Source of the DNA: an uncultured Blautia sp.
GTDB taxonomy: Bacteria; Bacillota; Clostridia; Lachnospirales; Lachnospiraceae
Assembly: GCA_934378195.1 (NCBI GenBank)
Contig: CAKRPO010000006.1
Span: 1 to 64,000 of the forward strand
Reading direction: 5' to 3'
DNA: 64,000 nucleotides
Under the pieces are notes generated by a model, which saw only the letters and a list, made by a program, of their open reading frames with translations, was not told the DNA's origin and searched no databases. Shown piece by piece: positions 39,996 to 48,110 of this stretch (its first letter is position 1; each line of letters begins with the position of its first letter). The translations under genes and the position numbers were made by a program.

Positions 39996-40015
39996 ATACT
40001 GTGGGAGGTTTTTTT
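39978..40015 (+). terminator. Rho-independent terminator overlapping the gene end
   Basis: AAAACCTTTCACAG (39978-39991) pairs with CTGTGGGAGGTTTTT (39999-40013), with wobble pairs, and runs into Ts. The TAA stop codon (39993-39995) lies in the loop. Confidence 0.8.
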
Positions 40016-40082
40016 CGTACTAAATTTCATTTCAAAACATATATTGTAAAAAGAAAACCTACGTTAGCATTCACAAAAAGAG

Positions 40083-41012
40083 GTGAGAACGATCAGGGCG
40101 GGACAGATTCAAAGCCTTTTTGCCGGAAACATCCGGAAACTACTGGAAGAAAGTATCGTAGATTACGAGAAGCTTTATGAGATTCGGCTTCGGACAGGCC
40201 GGCCTGTATTCTTATGCTATGGAGATGGGGAGAAATTCCTTCGGACCGCAAACGGGCTGCCGTATCGGGTGACGAGACAAGATCTCAAAGAAACACTGGA
40301 ATATATCAGTGGATATTCTTTGTATGCATACGAAGATGAAATCCGGCAGGGGTACTTAAGTGTGCAGGGTGGTCATCGTGTAGGAATCACTGGCAAAGTG
40401 ATCTTGGATGGAGAACGTATCCGGGGAATGAAGTATATTTCCTGCATCAATGTCCGACTGGCGCATCAGGTACAAGGGTGTGCAGATGAAGTGATGCCGT
40501 ATATTCGAAGTGAAAAAGAAATCTGTCATACACTGATCATATCACCACCCAGATGCGGTAAGACAACTTTGCTCAGAGATGTGATTCGACAGATCAGTAA
40601 CGGCACAGATGAGATTCCGGGGGTGACAGTGGGCGTTGTCGACGAGAGAAGCGAACTTGCAGGCTGTTATCAGGGAGTGCCGCAGAATGATCTGGGAATG
40701 CGGACAGATGTGCTGGATGCCTGCCCAAAAGCAAAAGGAATGCAGATGCTTTTGCGTTCAATGTCTCCGATGGTTGTGGCAGTAGATGAACTTGGAAAAA
40801 AAGAAGACTATAAGGCAGTAGAATCTGTGATCCACTGCGGTTGTAAGCTTGTAGCAACTGCTCATGGAAATTCGCTGGAGGATGTTTTGAGACAGCCCTT
40901 TTTTCAGAAGCTGAAAAAGATGGAAGTGTTTGAACGCTATATCGTATTAGGAAAAAAAGGACATGCAGGAAGCATCGAAGGAATTTATGACGGGACGGGA
41001 AAGGCATGTTGA
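40083..41012 (+). CDS. spoIIIAA: Stage III sporulation protein AA (engulfment ATPase)
   Basis: This 309-residue AAA/secretion-type ATPase is the energy protein of the SpoIIIA-SpoIIQ channel that joins mother cell and forespore. Seen are EIRLRTGRPVFL, GHRVGITGKV, Walker A SPPRCGKTTLLRD (about 152-164), Walker B-like MVVAVDELG and the late TAHGNSLEDVL. The length is normal. The GTG at 40083 is the first conventional start, but it sits inside its own AGAGGTG ribosome site. The codon best spaced from that site is an ATC at 40092, so the true start is unclear. It is first of eight genes, spoIIIAA-AH. Confidence 0.93.
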   Translation: MRTIRAGQIQSLFAGNIRKLLEESIVDYEKLYEIRLRTGRPVFLCYGDGEKFLRTANGLPYRVTRQDLKETLEYISGYSLYAYEDEIRQGYLSVQGGHRVGITGKVILDGERIRGMKYISCINVRLAHQVQGCADEVMPYIRSEKEICHTLIISPPRCGKTTLLRDVIRQISNGTDEIPGVTVGVVDERSELAGCYQGVPQNDLGMRTDVLDACPKAKGMQMLLRSMSPMVVAVDELGKKEDYKAVESVIHCGCKLVATAHGNSLEDVLRQPFFQKLKKMEVFERYIVLGKKGHAGSIEGIYDGTGKAC

Positions 41013-41524
41013 AGCTGGCGGGTGCAGTAATGATTATCTGTGCATCGGTGGGGATTGGCTGCTCCAAAAGCCGGGAGCTGACCTTGCGTGAAAGAAACCT
41101 GGAAGCGTTTTTACAGGTGCTTTTGTGTTTGAAAGGAGAGATACGATGTGGCAACAGTTCTCTGCCGGACGCACTTCGGGACACGGCATATCGCTGCCCG
41201 AAAGCATATGAAGCATTCTTAAGCGGAATAGCTTGCTGTATGGAATCTGGTACAGAGGAAAACCTGAGCATCATTTTTCAGGACTGCACAGAAAAATATC
41301 TGAAAAATCTGGTATTAGATAAAGAAGAAAAAAGGAAGATCAGTCTTTTGGGAGAACGTCTTGGATATCTTGATCGGGAAATGCAGCTTCGGCAGTTAGA
41401 ATTGTACGAAAATGATTTTCAGTATCTGCTTTGCACTTTACAGAAGGACAAGGAAGAAAAGAAAAAGCTTTACCGCAGTCTCGGAGCAATGGGAGGCATC
41501 ATGCTGGCGGTGTTATTCTGGTGA
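41006..41524 (+). CDS. spoIIIAB: Stage III sporulation protein AB
   Basis: This 172-residue protein has an N-terminal membrane helix (1-20) and a C-terminal membrane helix (about 155-172). A helical domain between them has RERNLEAFLQVLLCLKGEIRCGNSSLPDAL and LGERLGYLDREMQLRQLELYE. This is the GspF-like fold of the SpoIIIA channel. The ATG overlaps spoIIIAA by 7 nt. Confidence 0.9.
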   Translation: MLKLAGAVMIICASVGIGCSKSRELTLRERNLEAFLQVLLCLKGEIRCGNSSLPDALRDTAYRCPKAYEAFLSGIACCMESGTEENLSIIFQDCTEKYLKNLVLDKEEKRKISLLGERLGYLDREMQLRQLELYENDFQYLLCTLQKDKEEKKKLYRSLGAMGGIMLAVLFW

Positions 41525-41544
41525 ACCAGGAGAAAGGAGGGAGA

Positions 41545-41739
41545 ATGGAAGTCACTATCATATTTAAGATTGCGGCAGTTGGAATCCTGGTTTCTGTTCT
41601 TTCTCAGGTATTGAAGCACAGCGGCAGAGATGAACAGGCATTTATGGTCAGCCTGGCAGGACTTCTGATCGTTCTGTTCTGGATTGTTCCGTATATTTAT
41701 GAATTATTTCAGGATATTCAGAAGCTGTTTGTGATTTGA
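41545..41739 (+). CDS. spoIIIAC: Stage III sporulation protein AC
   Basis: This 64-residue protein has two membrane helices, typical of SpoIIIAC: IIFKIAAVGILVSVLSQVLKHSGRDEQAFMVSLAGLLIVLFWI. AAAGGAGG lies before the ATG at 41545. The open frame begins further upstream inside spoIIIAB; that part is not used. It lies 20 nt after spoIIIAB. Confidence 0.9.
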   Translation: MEVTIIFKIAAVGILVSVLSQVLKHSGRDEQAFMVSLAGLLIVLFWIVPYIYELFQDIQKLFVI

Positions 41740-41829
41740 TCAACAGAAAAAAGAGACAGTGACGGGACAGAGTGAAATGTAACAGGTTTGGTGCAAACGA
41801 AGTGCAGGCATCGGAGGACAGGAGGCAGC

Positions 41830-42216
41830 ATGGATATTATCAGAATTTCACTTCTGGGAATCTGCGGAGTCATACTTGGATTCTTTCTGAAAGGGACAAG
41901 ACCAGAGTATGTTACGTTTATAACGATGGGGATAGGTGTGATGATTCTGGGACTTGCGGTGGATAAGCTACAGTATCTGTTTCAGACGGTCAGTAAGATC
42001 CAGCAAAATCTCTCCATCGATCCGGAATATTTTTTTACACTGATTAAAATGGTGGGAATCACATATATTGGACAGTTTTCGGCTGGAATCTGCAAAGATG
42101 CAGGTTATCAGGCGACGGCAGCCCAGATAGAACTGTTCTGCAAACTTTCTGTAATGGTCTTAAGTGTTCCGGTGCTGATGGCACTGCTTGAAACAATCCA
42201 GGGGTTTCTGGGATGA
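41830..42216 (+). CDS. spoIIIAD: Stage III sporulation protein AD
   Basis: This 128-residue membrane protein has about four helices and is related in fold to SpoIIIAC. Marker stretches are ISLLGICGVILGFFLKGTRPEYV and VGITYIGQFSAGICKDAGYQATAAQIELFCKLSVM. ACAGGAGG precedes ATG 41830; the frame is open 14 codons further upstream without need. The 90-nt gap to spoIIIAC holds no gene. It overlaps spoIIIAE by 4 nt. Confidence 0.9.
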   Translation: MDIIRISLLGICGVILGFFLKGTRPEYVTFITMGIGVMILGLAVDKLQYLFQTVSKIQQNLSIDPEYFFTLIKMVGITYIGQFSAGICKDAGYQATAAQIELFCKLSVMVLSVPVLMALLETIQGFLG

Positions 42217-43439
42217 AGCAAGGATGTACAGGCAGGGGACAATATAAAAAACGACAACAGTTGTTTTTCATAGCTCTCACTCTTCTGTTGCTGGATCTTC
42301 TGAATCCGGGAGTCGCGGGCCTGTTTTCTGGAACGGAGATCTGTCTGGCGGCAGAACAGGAAACAGCACAGACACAGAATGAGACGATCAATGGTGTCCT
42401 GGAAGAGCTGGATCTTTCACAGGTACAGAAGATGCTGGATCAGATGCTGGGAGAAGAAAGCTTTTCCATGAAGGACATGCTGGTCGGCCTTACAAAAGGA
42501 GAAAATGTGTTATCAAAAGATACTGTGCAGGATCTGCTGCGCAGTTTTTTATTTTCCGGTATGCAGAAAGAAAAAAGTCTTCTGATCAAAATTCTGCTTC
42601 TTATCCTGCTGGCGGCAGTGTTTTCAAATTTTGCAGCAGTGTTTGAGAACGGACAGATTGGGGAGATTTGTTTCTATATAGTGTATCTTTTGCTGTTCAT
42701 TCTTCTGATGGATTCATTTTCTTCCATGAGCCATTCTCTTCTGCAGACGGTTTCATGGATGGGAGAATTTATGCGTGGACTTGCTCCGGCATATTTCCTG
42801 ACCATATCGTTGTCTTCCGGCAGTGCAACGGCAGCAGTCTTTTATGAAGGGATTCTGATTCTTACATGGCTTATACAGACTGTGATCGTCAACATACTTC
42901 TTCCGGGAGTTGGCATGTATGTACTGATCGCATTACTCAACAATCTGTCCAGGGAAGAGATGCTCGGCAGGATGGCGGAACTTCTTGATACAGCAGTAAG
43001 CTGGGGTCTTAAGACACTCCTTGGTGCAGTTGTCGGATTACAGGTGGTGAGAGGACTGGTAGCACCGGTGATAGATACTCTGAAACGAAGTATGATCGGA
43101 AGAGCGGCAGGTGTACTGCCGGGAGTTGGAAGTGCAGTGAATATGGTAACGGAACTGGTGCTGACCAGTGCAGTCCTTATAAGGAACAGTCTTGGCGTTG
43201 TGATTCTGCTTGCTTTTGTGGCAGTGGGAGCCGGACCGGTGGTTCACTACGGGCTTCTGTCATTGCTCTATCGTTTTCTGGCAGCGATCGCACAGCCGAT
43301 ATCGGATAAAAGAATCGTGGATTCACTGGCAACGATGGGGGAGGGGTGCGCGCTGCTTCTCAGGGCACTTTTTACAGCGGAGATTCTCTGCGTACTTGAT
43401 TTTATCATCGTGATGAGTGGAATCGGAGGTAGCGGATGA
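42213..43439 (+). CDS. spoIIIAE: Stage III sporulation protein AE
   Basis: This 408-residue membrane protein has an N-terminal signal-like helix (15-40) ending in an AE-rich segment, a soluble stretch (45-110), then about seven membrane helices. SpoIIIAE family signs include LAPAYFLTISLSSGSATAAVFYEG and GVLPGVGSAVNMVTELVLTSAVLIRNSLG. It is the largest membrane part of the mother cell-forespore channel. The ATG overlaps the stop of spoIIIAD and its stop overlaps spoIIIAF. Confidence 0.92.
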   Translation: MKQGCTGRGQYKKRQQLFFIALTLLLLDLLNPGVAGLFSGTEICLAAEQETAQTQNETINGVLEELDLSQVQKMLDQMLGEESFSMKDMLVGLTKGENVLSKDTVQDLLRSFLFSGMQKEKSLLIKILLLILLAAVFSNFAAVFENGQIGEICFYIVYLLLFILLMDSFSSMSHSLLQTVSWMGEFMRGLAPAYFLTISLSSGSATAAVFYEGILILTWLIQTVIVNILLPGVGMYVLIALLNNLSREEMLGRMAELLDTAVSWGLKTLLGAVVGLQVVRGLVAPVIDTLKRSMIGRAAGVLPGVGSAVNMVTELVLTSAVLIRNSLGVVILLAFVAVGAGPVVHYGLLSLLYRFLAAIAQPISDKRIVDSLATMGEGCALLLRALFTAEILCVLDFIIVMSGIGGSG

Positions 43440-44008
43440 AAACAGAGATTTATCAGTGGGTGAAGACGCTGGCGGTGTTTTATATTGTATTTTCGGCGGT
43501 TCTTCATCTGGTGCCGGATACAAAATATGAGCGCTATATCCGATCTTTTATGGGAATCCTTCTGATCTATATTTTGTGTACACCGGTTTTTGCTTTGTTC
43601 GGAAACGGAGAAAAATTACTTCAGGATTTTCATCTGAATTATCAGGAAGAAATGGCATCGATGGAGCTTCAGAATGCGGAAAATCTGCAGGCACTTTATC
43701 TGCAGGAAAATTACAGCAGAGAACTGGAAAAAGAAATTTCGCAAAAGATCGAAGAAGATGGAATAAAAACAGAGGCGGTTGTCGTAAATATAAAGGGAGA
43801 ACAGGTAATGGCGGTGATCAGTACAGCGGAAAAGATCACACAGGAGCAGGAAAGGAGAATCCGGGATGGACTTGCCAGGGACTTCGGGATCGAAGAAAAA
43901 AACTGTCAGTTCCTTATGGGGAAAGATGAACAGACAGCAGTGGCTGGTAATCCTGCTTCTGGGACTTCTGCTGATGGTGATCGCATTTCCGGTTTCGAAA
44001 ACAGATAA
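43436..44008 (+). CDS. spoIIIAF: Stage III sporulation protein AF
   Basis: This 190-residue protein has two N-terminal membrane helices (about 8-28 and 37-56) with LHLVPDTKYERYIRSFMGILLIYILCTPVF, then a soluble ring-building-like domain with IEEDGIKTEAVVVNIKGEQVMAVIS. The C-terminal 27 residues lie over the start of spoIIIAG. Length and order match the family. Confidence 0.88.
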   Translation: MKTEIYQWVKTLAVFYIVFSAVLHLVPDTKYERYIRSFMGILLIYILCTPVFALFGNGEKLLQDFHLNYQEEMASMELQNAENLQALYLQENYSRELEKEISQKIEEDGIKTEAVVVNIKGEQVMAVISTAEKITQEQERRIRDGLARDFGIEEKNCQFLMGKDEQTAVAGNPASGTSADGDRISGFENR

Positions 44009-44315
44009 AGAGAAAAATGGTGCGGGGACTGCTGCTTTTTCATCTGTTACAGAAGAAAGCAGTGGAACGAAGACGGAACTCGAAAAAAGACTGGAAGAAC
44101 TTCTTGAAAATGTGGAAGGTGTCGGCAAGGTAAAGGTGATGCTGATGACGGATGCCGGACAGGGGCTGTACAGTACCGACAGTGGCGAAGTGACAGGAGT
44201 TCTGATTGTAGCAGAAGGGGCAGATAATTCTGTGACCATTCAGAAAATACAGGAGGCAGTAATGGCATTATTTCAGATCGATGCTCATAAAATAAGAATA
44301 ATGAAAATGAAATGA
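43926..44315 (+). CDS. spoIIIAG: Stage III sporulation protein AG
   Basis: This 129-residue protein has one N-terminal membrane helix and the SpoIIIAG domain: TELEKRLEELLENVEGVGKVKVMLM, VLIVAEGADNSVTIQKIQEAVMALFQIDAHKIRIMKMK. SpoIIIAG forms a large ring in the intermembrane space. It is shorter than the B. subtilis protein (about 230), lacking much of the middle. ATG 43926 gives MNRQQWLVILL; a GGGGAA site lies just upstream. This start makes an 83-nt overlap with spoIIIAF, which is long for this operon but leaves the membrane helix intact. Confidence 0.85.
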   Translation: MNRQQWLVILLLGLLLMVIAFPVSKTDKEKNGAGTAAFSSVTEESSGTKTELEKRLEELLENVEGVGKVKVMLMTDAGQGLYSTDSGEVTGVLIVAEGADNSVTIQKIQEAVMALFQIDAHKIRIMKMK

Positions 44316-44326
44316 GGAGTGAAAGC

Positions 44327-45088
44327 GTGAAAAAAATATTCAAAAAGAATCAGGTGATCATCACATCACTGGCAGTTCTGATCGCAATAGCCGGCTATCT
44401 GAATTTTGCAGATGTGGATCTGGGATTTGGAGACAAGGAGGCGAGTACAGACAGCAGCAGTATTCTGGATCAGGTGGAGTATGATCTGAGTGATGAGACG
44501 GCGGTTATGGATGAGAATGCTGATACGGCGACAGAGACAGCGGAAGTGCCGGACAGTGGAAGTACACCAGGAGAGGCTGTACTGACGGGGGCTTCAGACT
44601 TTGCAGCACAGGCAAAGCTTTCCAGAGAACAGGTGCGTTCGCAGAGTAAGGCAGATCTGCAGGAAATCCTGAATAATACTGAAGTGGGAGATGACCAGAA
44701 GCAGGAAGCGGTAAATACCATGGTGCAGATGACCGAAATCTCCGAAAAAGAAGCAGCGGCAGAAATGCTGCTGGAAGCAAAAGGATTTGAAAATGCAATC
44801 GTCAATCTGACAGGAGAGACGGCAGATGTAGTTGTACCACAGACAGATCTGGATGATGCCAAAAGGGCGCAGATTGAAGATATTGTTAAAAGAAAAACCG
44901 GAATCGCACCGGAAAATATTGTGATCACGCCGTTAAATGAAAGTGAGGAAGAGGCATCAGCAGAATCTGTGGCAGACACAGAGTCCGACAGTGTGGATGG
45001 CACATCTGCAGGGCAGGATACAACGGATACATATGACGATCAGGAGACCTCAGGCGAGGACATCGTGACAGATGGAATTTATGACTGA
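44327..45088 (+). CDS. spoIIIAH: Stage III sporulation protein AH
   Basis: This 253-residue protein has an N-terminal membrane helix (about 8-25), a linker, and the YscJ-like domain: SREQVRSQSKADLQEILNN, VNTMVQMTEISEKEAAAEMLLEAKGFENAIVNLTG, VVVPQTDLDDAKRAQIEDIVKRKTGI. It pairs with SpoIIQ across the two membranes. GTG 44327 (MKKIFKKNQ) is preferred, with GAGGAG 7 nt upstream. An ATG at 44312 overlaps the spoIIIAG stop but has a poorer site. The last 40 residues are Asp/Glu/Thr-rich. It is the last gene of the operon. Confidence 0.9.
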   Translation: MKKIFKKNQVIITSLAVLIAIAGYLNFADVDLGFGDKEASTDSSSILDQVEYDLSDETAVMDENADTATETAEVPDSGSTPGEAVLTGASDFAAQAKLSREQVRSQSKADLQEILNNTEVGDDQKQEAVNTMVQMTEISEKEAAAEMLLEAKGFENAIVNLTGETADVVVPQTDLDDAKRAQIEDIVKRKTGIAPENIVITPLNESEEEASAESVADTESDSVDGTSAGQDTTDTYDDQETSGEDIVTDGIYD

Positions 45089-45104
45089 AAAAGATACCTG
45101 CCCG

Positions 45105-45247
45105 GTAACTGTTCACAGGGTAGTATCCCGCGAGGTGTTTTGCCATAAATATGGCAAAATCCCGAGACATACGGGGCAAAATCCCATCACCGTAGGTGAT
45201 TTGGAATGGATTTTGACCAAGTTGCTGTGAACGGAGTGAACAGTAAC
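45105..45247. repeat. 143-bp element with 12-bp inverted ends
   Basis: GTAACTGTTCAC (45105-45116) and GTGAACAGTAAC (45236-45247) are perfect inverted ends. Inside are further hairpins: TTTTGCCATAAATATGGCAAAA and ATCACCGTAGGTGAT. No coding frame of note is inside. Shorter relatives lie at 2189-2228 and 47065-47082. The outer arms continue: CTGCCCGG stands before the left end and after the right end, where it forms the next terminator. With that terminator and a promoter it fills 45089-45415. Confidence 0.65.
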
Positions 45248-45248
45248 C

Positions 45249-45290
45249 CTGCCCGGACCTCTAAATCCGGGCAGTTGTGCTGCCTTTTTT
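45249..45290 (+). terminator. Rho-independent terminator before prfC
   Basis: CTGCCCGGA (45249-45257) and TCCGGGCAG (45266-45274) form a 9-bp stem; a T-run occurs 11 nt later at 45285-45290. It probably ends the spoIIIA transcript. Confidence 0.65.
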
Positions 45291-45292
45291 CC

Positions 45293-45322
45293 TTGACATC
45301 AGGGTATTCTATATAATAGAAT
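45293..45322 (+). promoter_or_regulatory. Candidate prfC promoter
   Basis: TTGACA (45293-45298) with TAGAAT (45317-45322) at 18 nt; a perfect TATAAT (45312-45317) is also present but only 13 nt away. A leader of about 90 nt precedes the GTG start. Confidence 0.45.
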
Positions 45323-45415
45323 AAAAAGTTGTATAGAAATCGGAAAATAGAGAATAAAGAAGAATGGGTAACTGTGAAGGAAATGAACAGTTACATAATA
45401 GACAGGAGGAAAAAC

Positions 45416-47005
45416 GTGTCTAAGTATGCGAAAGAAATAGAAAAAAGAAGAACCTTTGCCATTATCTCCCATCCGGATGCAGGTAAGACTACTCTGACAG
45501 AGAAATTCCTGTTGTACGGAGGTGCCATTAATCTGGCCGGAAGTGTTAAGGGTAAAGCAACTGCCCGCCATGCAGTATCTGACTGGATGGAAATAGAGAA
45601 AGAAAGAGGTATTTCTGTGACCTCTTCCGTACTGCAGTTCCATTATGATGGTTATTGTATCAATATCCTGGACACACCGGGACATCAGGATTTCTCCGAG
45701 GATACCTACCGTACACTGATGGCTGCGGATTCAGCAGTCATGGTCATTGACGGAAGTAAAGGTGTAGAGGCACAGACCAGAAAGCTCTTCAAAGTCTGCG
45801 TTATGCGCCACATCCCGATCTTTACTTTTATCAACAAAATGGACAGAGATGCAAATGATACGTTTGATCTTCTGGATGAAATAGAGAAAGAACTTGGAAT
45901 CGCCACATGCCCGATCAACTGGCCAATCGGTTCCGGTAAGAAATTCCGTGGTGTTTATGACCGTAATACACACAAAGTCCTGACATTCTCCGATACACAG
46001 AAGGGAACCAAGGAAGGTGTGATCGAAGAGATTGATATTGATGATGAACGCCTGAATGACATTGTTGATCCGGACCAGAGAGAACAGCTGATGGAAGAAA
46101 TCGAGCTTCTGGACGGCGCAAGTGTGGATTTTGACCAGGAACAGGTAAGCAAAGGAAATATGACACCTGTGTTCTTTGGTTCTGCACTGACCAACTTTGG
46201 TGTGGAGACATTCCTTGAGCATTTCCTTAAGATGACAACTTCTCCGCTTCCACGAGTATCTGATGAGGGTGAGATTGATCCGATGTCCGATGATTTTTCG
46301 GCATTTGTCTTTAAGATTCAGGCAAATATGAACAAAGCTCATCGAGACAGAATTGCATTTATGCGTATCTGCTCCGGTAAGTTTGATGCATCACAGGAAG
46401 TTTATCATGTACAGGGTGACAAGAAGATGCGTCTTCTTCAGCCACAGCAGATGATGGCAGAATCCCGTCATGTTGTAGATGAGGCATATGCCGGAGATAT
46501 CATCGGTGTCTTTGACCCGGGTATTTTCTCGATCGGAGATACAATTTGTGCGCCGGGAAAGAAATTTGCGTTTGAAGGAATTCCGACCTTTGCACCGGAA
46601 CATTTTGCACGTGTCCGTCAGATCGACACCATGAAGCGTAAACAGTTTGTCAAGGGAATCAACCAGATCGCACAGGAAGGTGCAATCCAGATTTTCCAGG
46701 AGTTCAACACCGGTATGGAAGAGATCATCGTAGGTGTTGTTGGTGTCCTGCAGTTTGATGTCCTTAAATATCGTCTGGAAAATGAATATAATGTTGAGAT
46801 ACGTCTGGAAAACCTGCCATATGAGCATATCCGCTGGATCGCAAACAAAGAAGAAGTTGACGTTGCAAAGATCGTTGGAACTTCTGATATGAAGAAGGTT
46901 ACAGACCTTAAGGGCAATCCGCTGCTTCTGTTTGTCAATGCATGGAGTGTTGGCATGACTGAAGATCGTAATCCGAATCTGGTACTGACAGAATTCAGCA
47001 AATAA
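45416..47005 (+). CDS. prfC: Peptide chain release factor 3
   Basis: This 529-residue translational GTPase recycles release factors 1 and 2 from the ribosome. G-motifs are seen: HPDAGKTT (P-loop, about 18-25), the switch region ARHAVSDWMEIEKERGISVTSS, DTPGHQDFSED and NKMDRD. The length is normal. The GTG start at 45416 (MSKYAKEIEKRR) follows GACAGGAGG by 6 nt. The frame is open 29 codons further upstream, but family members begin near this residue. It stands alone. Confidence 0.94.
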   Translation: MSKYAKEIEKRRTFAIISHPDAGKTTLTEKFLLYGGAINLAGSVKGKATARHAVSDWMEIEKERGISVTSSVLQFHYDGYCINILDTPGHQDFSEDTYRTLMAADSAVMVIDGSKGVEAQTRKLFKVCVMRHIPIFTFINKMDRDANDTFDLLDEIEKELGIATCPINWPIGSGKKFRGVYDRNTHKVLTFSDTQKGTKEGVIEEIDIDDERLNDIVDPDQREQLMEEIELLDGASVDFDQEQVSKGNMTPVFFGSALTNFGVETFLEHFLKMTTSPLPRVSDEGEIDPMSDDFSAFVFKIQANMNKAHRDRIAFMRICSGKFDASQEVYHVQGDKKMRLLQPQQMMAESRHVVDEAYAGDIIGVFDPGIFSIGDTICAPGKKFAFEGIPTFAPEHFARVRQIDTMKRKQFVKGINQIAQEGAIQIFQEFNTGMEEIIVGVVGVLQFDVLKYRLENEYNVEIRLENLPYEHIRWIANKEEVDVAKIVGTSDMKKVTDLKGNPLLLFVNAWSVGMTEDRNPNLVLTEFSK

Positions 47006-47064
47006 AACGCTTTTAATTTGTAATCAGATTTGATATACTAAGCCTATGAAATAATTGAAAAATA

Positions 47065-47082
47065 GTTGCTGTGAACAGTAAC
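47065..47082. repeat. Minimal hairpin of the CTGTTCAC repeat family
   Basis: GTTGCTGTGAACAGTAAC folds as a 7-bp hairpin with a TGAA loop and matches the right end of the 143-bp element (GTTGCTGTGAAC...GTGAACAGTAAC at 45221-45247), as if the middle were deleted. It lies in the gap between prfC and yqhY. Confidence 0.5.
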
Positions 47083-47116
47083 GATATTCGATTCGGAATC
47101 CGCAGGAGGAATTGAA

Positions 47117-47503
47117 ATGGCAGAAAAAAGAACAACTTATAAATTACAGGATGTAGGAGGAATCGGTGAAGTCAAGATCGCCGATGAAGTCGTAACCGTT
47201 ATCGCAGGACTTGCTGCTACAGAAGTGGAAGGAGTTGCTTCCATGGAAGGCAATATCACCAATGAACTGGTAAGCAAGCTGGGAGTCAAGAATCTTTCCA
47301 AGGGTGTTAAGGTAACTGTACTGGAAGGTGTGGTTACAGTAGATCTTACCCTGAATATCGAATTTGGCAAGAATATCCTGGAAGTCAGCAAGAAGGTTCA
47401 GGATAAGGTAAAATCATCCATCGAGAATATGACAGGCCTGGAAGTTGCAGATGTAAACATCCGCATCGCAGGTGTTGATATGGAGAATGAGAAAGACAAG
47501 TAA
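47117..47503 (+). CDS. yqhY: Asp23/Gls24 family protein, YqhY-like
   Basis: This 128-residue protein has the Asp23/Gls24 pattern: GEVKIADEVVTVIAGLAATEVEGVASM, GVKVTVLEGVVTVDLTLNIEFGKNI, EVSKKVQDKVKSSIENMTGLEVADVNIRIAGV. In B. subtilis YqhY lies beside nusB and is linked to acetyl-CoA carboxylase control; the same place upstream of nusB supports the name. CAGGAGG precedes the ATG. Confidence 0.87.
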   Translation: MAEKRTTYKLQDVGGIGEVKIADEVVTVIAGLAATEVEGVASMEGNITNELVSKLGVKNLSKGVKVTVLEGVVTVDLTLNIEFGKNILEVSKKVQDKVKSSIENMTGLEVADVNIRIAGVDMENEKDK

Positions 47504-47523
47504 GAGTAACTAAGAGCAACCAG

Positions 47524-47553
47524 AAAAAGGAAAGTGTTTCTTTCCTTTTTTCT
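47524..47553 (+). terminator. Rho-independent terminator between yqhY and nusB
   Basis: AAAAAGGAAAG (47524-47534), a TGTTT loop and CTTTCCTTTTT (47540-47550) form a perfect 11-bp stem that runs into Ts. It ends 13 nt before the nusB ATG, so it may attenuate rather than fully stop transcription. Confidence 0.75.
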
Positions 47554-47565
47554 TTAGGAGGAAAC

Positions 47566-48108
47566 ATGCGAAGAAGCGAACAGAGAGAACATATTTTTAA
47601 ACTGCTGTTTATGACACAGTTTAATTCTGAAAATGAGATGTCAGATCAGGTTTCCATGTACTTTGATACACTTGGAGAGCTGGAAGAAAAAGATCAGAAA
47701 GAAATACAGGCAAAGTATCAGCACATTCTGGAACATCTGGATGAGATTGACCAGATTTTGAATGATTACAGCCGTGGATGGAAGACTACACGTATGAACC
47801 GTGTGGATCTGACTGCACTGCGTCTGGCAGTATATGAAATGAAAATGGATGATAATGTACCGGTTGGCGTTGCAATCAACGAAGCAGTCGAACTTGCCAA
47901 ACTTTTTGGCGGTGAAGATTCCGGTTCATTTGTCAATGGTATCCTTGGCAAGATTGCCAGCGGAAAGAAAGATTCCGGCGAAGAGCACAAAAGACCGCGT
48001 CGTCAGACTCATTCTGCAAAGATCATTATCCGTTCGTCCAGGAAAGATGCCAAAGACTCCAAAGAGCATAAAGAACAGCAGAAAGCGTCCGAAGAAAGCG
48101 CAGAATAA
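47566..48108 (+). CDS. nusB: Transcription antitermination protein NusB
   Basis: This 180-residue protein has the NusB fold (about 1-137): REHIFKLLFMTQFN, DYSRGWKTTRMNRVDLTALRLAVYEM, VPVGVAINEAVELAKLFGGEDSGSFVNGILGKI. NusB joins NusE in antitermination on rRNA operons. After the core is a tail of about 40 residues rich in Lys, Ser and Glu (KDSGEEHKRPRRQ ... KASEESAE) that is not part of the family and is probably disordered. TAGGAGG precedes the ATG. xseA follows after 2 nt. Confidence 0.93.
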   Translation: MRRSEQREHIFKLLFMTQFNSENEMSDQVSMYFDTLGELEEKDQKEIQAKYQHILEHLDEIDQILNDYSRGWKTTRMNRVDLTALRLAVYEMKMDDNVPVGVAINEAVELAKLFGGEDSGSFVNGILGKIASGKKDSGEEHKRPRRQTHSAKIIIRSSRKDAKDSKEHKEQQKASEESAE

Positions 48109-48110
48109 GA

